Assembly: GCF_022919575.1 (NCBI RefSeq)
Contig: NZ_CP095071.1
Coordinates: forward strand, 2,170,001 to 2,234,000
DNA: 64,000 bases
Reading direction: 5' to 3'
From: Gracilibacillus salinarum
Lineage (GTDB): Bacteria; Bacillota; Bacilli; Bacillales; Amphibacillaceae
How positions within the stretch are numbered: the first letter of the stretch is position 1; each line of letters opens with the position of its first letter. Made by a program: the position numbers and the translations under genes. The notes beneath the pieces were generated by a model. It was not told the DNA's origin. It saw only the letters and a program-made list of their open reading frames with translations, and did no database searches. This document shows, piece by piece, positions 59,271 through 64,000 of the stretch.

Positions 59271-60113
59271 TTAGCCTTTTGTCCCACCTGCAGTTAGACC
59301 AGATATTAAATACCTTTGCAAGAATAAATACAGAACCGCAACAGGAGCAGCTATTAAAATGGCGCCTGCAGCAAAGCGGGTAAAATTGTTCGAAAACTGA
59401 TCATTAATAAAATTGAACAGACCCAATGCTAAAGTATAATTCTCTGAACTTTGCAGAATGATAGATGGCAACAGAAAATCAAACAATGGATTCATAAAAT
59501 TAAATAAAGCAACTACAGCTAGAATTGGTTTAGCTAACGGCATAATGATTTTCAAAAATACTGTTAAATGCCCAGCACCGTCAATTCGTGCAGCTTCATC
59601 TAATTCTCTAGGAATCGTGTCTAAATAACCCTTTACAAGCCATGCATTGAAAGGTATCTGACCACCAACATAAATAAGAACCAATCCTGTTAATGTATCA
59701 AGTAAGCCTACTAAATTTAACAGGATATAAAGGGCAACCATTGCCATCATTGCCGGAAACATTTGCAAAATCAAAAACGTATACAATCCTGTTTTTTTAC
59801 CAACAAAATTATATCTAGAAAAAGCATAAGCTACTAAAGATGTCATAACGACAGAAAAGATAGCAGATGCACTGGAAACTATCATACTGTTCTTATACCA
59901 ATTAAGGTAATCACTGCTAGGATCTGTGAATAGCCATTTATAGTGAACGAATGACCAGTTTTCAGGAATGATAGATGATGAATAAAAACTGGTACTAGAG
60001 TTCAACGACATTCCAATAGCCCAAATAATCGGATATACAATAATTACAGTCATAATACCAAAGATGAGATATATTCCTGCTACTTCTAAATTTGATTTAA
60101 ACTTGGCATTCAT
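59271..60113 (-). CDS. ganQ: galacto-oligosaccharide ABC transporter permease
   Basis: The 280-residue MalG-type permease has six membrane helices and the EAA loop near residue 190 (DEAARIDGAGHLTVFLKIIMPLAK in outline). It ends RYLISGLTAGGTKG as MalG/GanQ proteins do. Its ATG overlaps the ganP stop, so the two subunits are probably made in equal amounts. Confidence 0.93.
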   Translation of the reverse strand: MNAKFKSNLEVAGIYLIFGIMTVIIVYPIIWAIGMSLNSSTSFYSSSIIPENWSFVHYKWLFTDPSSDYLNWYKNSMIVSSASAIFSVVMTSLVAYAFSRYNFVGKKTGLYTFLILQMFPAMMAMVALYILLNLVGLLDTLTGLVLIYVGGQIPFNAWLVKGYLDTIPRELDEAARIDGAGHLTVFLKIIMPLAKPILAVVALFNFMNPLFDFLLPSIILQSSENYTLALGLFNFINDQFSNNFTRFAAGAILIAAPVAVLYLFLQRYLISGLTAGGTKG

Positions 60114-61429
60114 TAAATTTTACCCTCCTGCTTAAAAGAACTGGTTCTACGGAATTGCAAAATGGCAAATACCGATATTAAAATACCAATTATTAAAGAA
60201 ATCGCAGCAGCCATACTGTAATTATTCGTTTCAAACGTTAGTTTATACACCCATGAAATTAATATATCCGTACCGCCTGCATTTTGTCCCTGAACGGCAG
60301 GACCACCTTCATTAAATAAATAAATGACGTTGAAATTGTTGAAATTGGTAGTATATTGAATTATTAATAAAGGAGCTGTTGCGAATAAAACGTGCGGAAG
60401 TGTTATATTCTTAAATTTCTGCCATCTGGTAGCACCGTCCACTTCGGCAGCCTCATACCAGTCCTTTGACACACTTTGAAGAACTCCAGAAAATAAGGCA
60501 AATACAAACGGATACCCTAACCATGTCTGAATGAGTATAAGCACTATTCTCGTATAAAATGGATCTGACAACCACGGAATTCCTTCCCCACCAAAAAGGG
60601 GTATGATTATGTCACGATTAATAGTCCCAAACTCATTGTTAAACATTGCAGCAAAAATTAATATGGACACAAAACCCGGAACTGCCCACGGTAAAATCAA
60701 AATTGTTCTGATAGCTTTTTTAAATTTAATTCTACTGTCATTTGCTAATAACGCTAAAAATAAACCTAATACAATTTGAAAAGTTGTTGCCACCAATGTC
60801 CAAATAATAGTCCAGGCAAATACACTGACAAATGTATCTTTCCAGAGTGGAGCAGTAAGAAGTGTTCCGAAATTCTCAAATCCTACCCAGTCTATTAAAT
60901 TTTTCGGAGGTGAATTATATAGGTCATAATTCGTAAATGCTAAAGATACTGCAAACAGTAAAGGCAATAACACTGAAAAAATTAACAATACGAACCCAGG
61001 TATTATCAAAATATAAACAAAACTCTTGTCATAAGCGATTTTTACGGATTCTCTTATACTAGGTGCTTGCCAGCCTTGAGCAATAAGCTGTGCTTGTTTT
61101 CTAGCATCTTTAACATTTAGCACATAAAAAATAACCGCAAACACTATTAGGATCAATGAAATCAAACCATATACCAATAAAAAAATGGAATGGTCTTCTC
61201 CAGCTATTGTCCCTAATGTTCTGATTCCCCATAACCCCAAATTAATAAATTTAGCGCATGTCAGCAGAAAACATATTTCTAATAAAATTAAAATGGTACC
61301 TTTCAAAAATCTTCTATTATATAATTGTCCTAATCCCGCAAAAATAATGGATAATATTGTTGCAATAGTTGGATTATGATTATTCTTTCTGTCCTGAATA
61401 TTTTCAGAATAAATTTCATTCTTAGACAT
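60113..61429 (-). CDS. ganP: galacto-oligosaccharide ABC transporter permease
   Basis: The 438-residue MalF-type permease has a hydrophobic N-terminal extension with LSIIFAGLGQLYNRRFLKG, found in GanP/MdxF relatives, then about eight helices in total. The EAA loop is YEAAEVDGATRWQKFKNITLPHV near residue 340. GAGGATG lies 6 nt before the ATG at 61429; an upstream in-frame start at 61486 lies in the stem-loop and is unlikely. Confidence 0.92.
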   Translation of the reverse strand: MSKNEIYSENIQDRKNNHNPTIATILSIIFAGLGQLYNRRFLKGTILILLEICFLLTCAKFINLGLWGIRTLGTIAGEDHSIFLLVYGLISLILIVFAVIFYVLNVKDARKQAQLIAQGWQAPSIRESVKIAYDKSFVYILIIPGFVLLIFSVLLPLLFAVSLAFTNYDLYNSPPKNLIDWVGFENFGTLLTAPLWKDTFVSVFAWTIIWTLVATTFQIVLGLFLALLANDSRIKFKKAIRTILILPWAVPGFVSILIFAAMFNNEFGTINRDIIIPLFGGEGIPWLSDPFYTRIVLILIQTWLGYPFVFALFSGVLQSVSKDWYEAAEVDGATRWQKFKNITLPHVLFATAPLLIIQYTTNFNNFNVIYLFNEGGPAVQGQNAGGTDILISWVYKLTFETNNYSMAAAISLIIGILISVFAILQFRRTSSFKQEGKI

Positions 61430-61451
61430 TTCAATCATCCTCTGTTTAAAT

Positions 61452-61482
61452 TTAGAATGAGAAGGAAACCTTCTCATTCTAA
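61452..61482. other. perfect stem-loop between ganS and ganP
   Basis: A 14-bp perfect stem (TTAGAATGAGAAGG with CCTTCTCATTCTAA) has a 3-nt loop and no T-run. It lies directly after the binding-protein gene and probably stabilises its mRNA or limits read-through. Confidence 0.85.
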
Positions 61483-61489
61483 GCAACTA

Positions 61490-62752
61490 CTATTCTGAAA
61501 GTTGTATTTTATCTTTAATATTGCCTACAACATCTTTTAAATTTTCCTCTACATCTCCACCATTTACAATTAATTCAATGGCATCATCCATATCCCATAC
61601 TACTGACATTTCAGGGATATTTGGCATAGGCGTTCCATTTGGAATTTGTGCTGTATAGCCGTCATACACAGGATCTTCAATACTTTCTAGAATTTCTGGT
61701 CTTGGAGGTATTTCTCCTGTCAAATCATAATACAGCTGAGAATTTTCATTATTCGTCATGTATTTAGCTAAATTCATTGCCCATTCAGGACTTTCCGAAT
61801 AAGAAGATACTAACCATGCTTTTACTCCTACAAATGAAGGAGCAGCCTCTCCATTAATTTTTGGTAAAGGAGCAGTGCCTAAATCTTCACCGAGCGCCTC
61901 TTGATAAATTGGAATATTCCATGGACCACTAACAGCCATCCCGACTTTTCCTTCTGTAAATAATCCATCAATCACATCAACTGTCAGACTTTTAGGCAGT
62001 AAACCTTCATCGATGAATTTTTTATATTCTTGCAAGCCAGCAATTGAACCTTCATTATCTAAACCGATATCTGACGTATCATATACTCCGTCTTCTTCTC
62101 CAAAGATATAACCACCGTAAGCATTCATAAAGGAATATAAGTAATAAAACTCAGGGGAGATTAAAAATCCAAATTGATCTTTCTCAGGCGCTGTCAATTC
62201 TTTTGAAATCTCATATACTTCGTCCATTGTCTCTGGCGGTGAATCTACTAAACTTTTGTTATAGTAGAGAAAATAGGTATCGATCGTTACAGGAGATCCA
62301 TATAACTGTCCTTCATAAGTGAAAGCATCTATCGCAGCTTCACTATACCCACTTAACTCCTCATCAGTATACTCAAACGGTTCTGCTAACCCTTGAGCAA
62401 CCACATCTCCTAATCTATCCTGCGGCTGGAAGAATAAGTCTGGCCCATCACCTGTTGGTCCAGCCAAACTAAGTTTCTGCAGTTGATCAGGCATTGGAAC
62501 CTGTTCAACAACAACGTCTATTCCTGTTTCTTCTTTATATTTCGTAAACATTTCTTCTGCTGCCTCAATCGCTTCTTCTTCATCATTCACCCATACTTTT
62601 AATTCATCTGGTTTCTCTTCGCTTTGGTTCTCTTCCCCTTGTTCTTTATTTTCTTCAGATTGTGAAGCTCCTTCACGCTCCGGGGCACAAGCAACCAATG
62701 TGAGAACAGCTATAACTAATAATAAACCCAAAAACACTTTAAACTTTTTCAA
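61490..62752 (-). CDS. ganS: galacto-oligosaccharide-binding lipoprotein
   Basis: The 420-residue MalE-type binding protein has a lipoprotein signal (KKFKVFLGLLLVIAVLTLVAC, cysteine about residue 22), an acidic Glu/Gln-rich linker, and the maltodextrin-type core (LKVWVNDEEEAIEAAEEMF, MAVSGPWNIPIYQ, PTGDGPDLFF). It heads the gan operon, with AGGAGG before its TTG or nearby start. Galactan oligosaccharides as ligands are inferred from the operon. Confidence 0.92.
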   Translation of the reverse strand: MKKFKVFLGLLLVIAVLTLVACAPEREGASQSEENKEQGEENQSEEKPDELKVWVNDEEEAIEAAEEMFTKYKEETGIDVVVEQVPMPDQLQKLSLAGPTGDGPDLFFQPQDRLGDVVAQGLAEPFEYTDEELSGYSEAAIDAFTYEGQLYGSPVTIDTYFLYYNKSLVDSPPETMDEVYEISKELTAPEKDQFGFLISPEFYYLYSFMNAYGGYIFGEEDGVYDTSDIGLDNEGSIAGLQEYKKFIDEGLLPKSLTVDVIDGLFTEGKVGMAVSGPWNIPIYQEALGEDLGTAPLPKINGEAAPSFVGVKAWLVSSYSESPEWAMNLAKYMTNNENSQLYYDLTGEIPPRPEILESIEDPVYDGYTAQIPNGTPMPNIPEMSVVWDMDDAIELIVNGGDVEENLKDVVGNIKDKIQLSE

Positions 62753-62795
62753 CTAATTGACCTCCTTAATAAATTTAATTAATTAATACAAGTTA

Positions 62796-62812
62796 ATTAT
62801 AAAGCGATTTCA
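62796..62812 (-). promoter_or_regulatory. -10 box with cre-like site upstream of ganS
   Basis: On the minus strand, TATAAT (62796-62801) overlaps TGAAATCGCTTTAT (62799-62812), a cre-like sequence with two mismatches. No good -35 is seen, which would fit a promoter needing an activator such as the AraC protein nearby. Confidence 0.45.
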
Positions 62813-62965
62813 TTTTTAAATATATATCAAAATATTCTATATCAGTTTCAGATAATGTAATTTGCTTTTCAGGAATATGTACCCACCTTGATTTTATTGC
62901 AGTTATAAAAACTAATAAAAACAGGAAAATTCACCTAGACATAATTAATTAAAAAATACACAATC

Positions 62966-63496
62966 ACCCATAATTGGATTATGTTAACTAGCCATCGCTG
63001 CCAAGCATCCATATTGAGATATTTAATGTGCTAGGATACCGCTCCGTCCAACCACTCCGCGTCCTGCGGGGCACGGCTGGAGCTAACTTTGTGAAGAAGA
63101 ACGCTTCACAAAGTGGATCTCCAGCACCTGCACAATCCCGCGGGAGTCTCCGTGGTTGGCCTACGCTAGGATGGGGGCTCTACAATTTTTGTAAGAGCTA
63201 GTATATTGATCGTATGCATATATAATAGCTATTGAAAAATGCTTAGAATCACTGCTTTTTGCTGTTCCATACGTTGTAGCACTTCCCTCAAGCGTAGGAA
63301 ATAGGCGGAGACTCCCGTGGAATCAGCGCGAGCTGAAGATCCATTTATGAAAGAAAAGAATTTTCTTTCATAAATTAGCTGAAGCCGTGCCCGCAGGACG
63401 CGGAGCCTATTTCCGAAGCTTTGCAACGCAGATAAAATATTTCAAAATGACCATTTTTCCATATAGCCTTAGTTTACATAATCCATATTATAGGAA
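62966..63496 (+). repeat. family A dispersed repeat, copy A6 (short tips)
   Basis: Terminal repeats are at 62966-62990 (diverged) and 63469-63496. Hairpin A is at about 63048-63160 and hairpin B at about 63293-63415, both with short tips. It separates ganS from the AraC gene. Confidence 0.92.
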
Positions 63497-63559
63497 CTCA
63501 AATTCATGTTCAGTATGATTACTGCTGTGACTGTACTTACATACTTTCTGTTTGATAAA

Positions 63560-63589
63560 AAAACCTGCATTATTATAAATGCAGGTTTC
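63560..63589 (-). terminator. terminator of the AraC-family gene
   Basis: AAACCTGCATT and AATGCAGGTTT form an 11-bp stem, with a T-run on the minus strand. The gene's stop codon lies inside the loop. Confidence 0.85.
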
Positions 63590-64000
63590 GATAAGTGGAA
63601 GGTGTTATACCTTCCCGTTTTTTAAATGTCGCTACAAAATGACTAACACCATTGAATCCTACTTGTTTGGCAATCTCTTTCAAAGATAAATCTGGTGTAG
63701 TTAGTAAGATTCGTTTTGCCTCTCTGATCCGCAATTGTACCAGAAAAGAATATGGACTAATACCGAATGTATCATGAAACATCGAATTTAAATGTTGCGA
63801 ACTTACTCGTGCTTTTTCTGATATCTCTAATAGGCCAATGTCCTGTGGATACACTTGTTCCAACCATTCTACAATCTCCCTGATTTTTTCAAATGATTGC
63901 AAGACTGACAATCTATTATTCATTTGACCATACTTTTTCAACCGCATTAAAAATTGATATAAATCAGCAGATATCTCGTGGGCTAAATGATGTGGCGATT
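63573..64000 (-). CDS. AraC-family transcriptional regulator, partial (N-terminus off the window)
   Basis: The frame stays open to the window edge; the residues before the first internal Met read AHEISADLYQFL, typical of the linker helix before an AraC DNA-binding domain, so the gene continues beyond 64000. The C-terminal domain has both helix-turn-helix units (IGLLEISEKARVSSQHLNSMF and LSLKEIAKQVGFNGVSHFVATFKKREGITPSTYR in outline). It lies upstream of the gan operon on the same strand and is a candidate activator of it. B. subtilis uses a LacI-type GanR instead. Confidence 0.88.
   Translation of the reverse strand, partial: SPHHLAHEISADLYQFLMRLKKYGQMNNRLSVLQSFEKIREIVEWLEQVYPQDIGLLEISEKARVSSQHLNSMFHDTFGISPYSFLVQLRIREAKRILLTTPDLSLKEIAKQVGFNGVSHFVATFKKREGITPSTYRNLHL

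Noticed and set aside
63573..63947. Treating the AraC-type gene as a complete 124-residue protein
   Set aside because: The frame stays open upstream to the window edge and the upstream residues look like an AraC linker, so it is called partial.

Overview
The window looks like chromosome from a low-GC Gram-positive Bacillaceae bacterium, probably a halotolerant genus near Gracilibacillus or Amphibacillus. This rests on Bacillus-type operons (trp behind Trp T-boxes, yitJ-metE behind a SAM riboswitch, sppA-yteJ behind a SigW-type promoter, a gan galactan locus), strong AGGAGG ribosome sites, CcpA cre boxes and acidic exported proteins. The genus is inference. No rRNA, tRNA or CRISPR array was recognised.

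Layout. 1-6.3 kb: the start of an APH(3')-type phosphotransferase, an ABM monooxygenase, a DUF624 membrane protein, and a sugar ABC importer (LplABC/YtcQ type, no ATPase) with a consensus cre upstream. 7.3-14.7 kb: complete trpEGDCFBA behind two Trp T-boxes in series, separated by a dispersed repeat. 14.7-22 kb: a half-length DHQ synthase II-like protein, a 39-residue exported peptide, a Gfo/Idh/MocA oxidoreductase with LacI-type operator and cre, a LysM/3D cell-wall protein, a YunD-like phosphoesterase, and sppA-yteJ. 22-27 kb: one dispersed repeat carrying an IS3-family and an IS21-family insertion, both with target duplications. 27.6-32.7 kb: a Fur-box nitroreductase and yitJ-metE. 33.6-38.4 kb: a 1598-residue sortase-anchored nuclease/nucleotidase.

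38.6-64 kb is mostly galactose metabolism. galKETM encodes the Leloir pathway. Convergent to it is an IclR regulator-dgoD-kdgK-kdgA-lacZ operon, which couples beta-galactosidase to the De Ley-Doudoroff route. After a stretch of small membrane proteins comes the gan operon (ganS-ganP-ganQ, a GH53 without signal peptide, secreted GH53 ganB, GH42 ganA), with a partial AraC regulator at the edge. Together these would cut galactan outside the cell, import the oligosaccharides, finish hydrolysis inside, and feed galactose into either pathway. Galactose dehydrogenase, a lactonase and the importer ATPase are not in the window.

The most unusual structure is a set of non-coding dispersed repeats. Family A (six copies, about 0.53 kb when intact) has roughly 25-28 bp terminal inverted repeats around two long hairpins whose tips come in a short and a long version. 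In one copy the interior is inverted relative to conserved outer flanks, and another copy took both IS elements. Family B (about 0.2 kb) and family C (52-bp tandem units) lie beside family A copies. A separate array with an exact 21-bp period sits between galM and lacZ.
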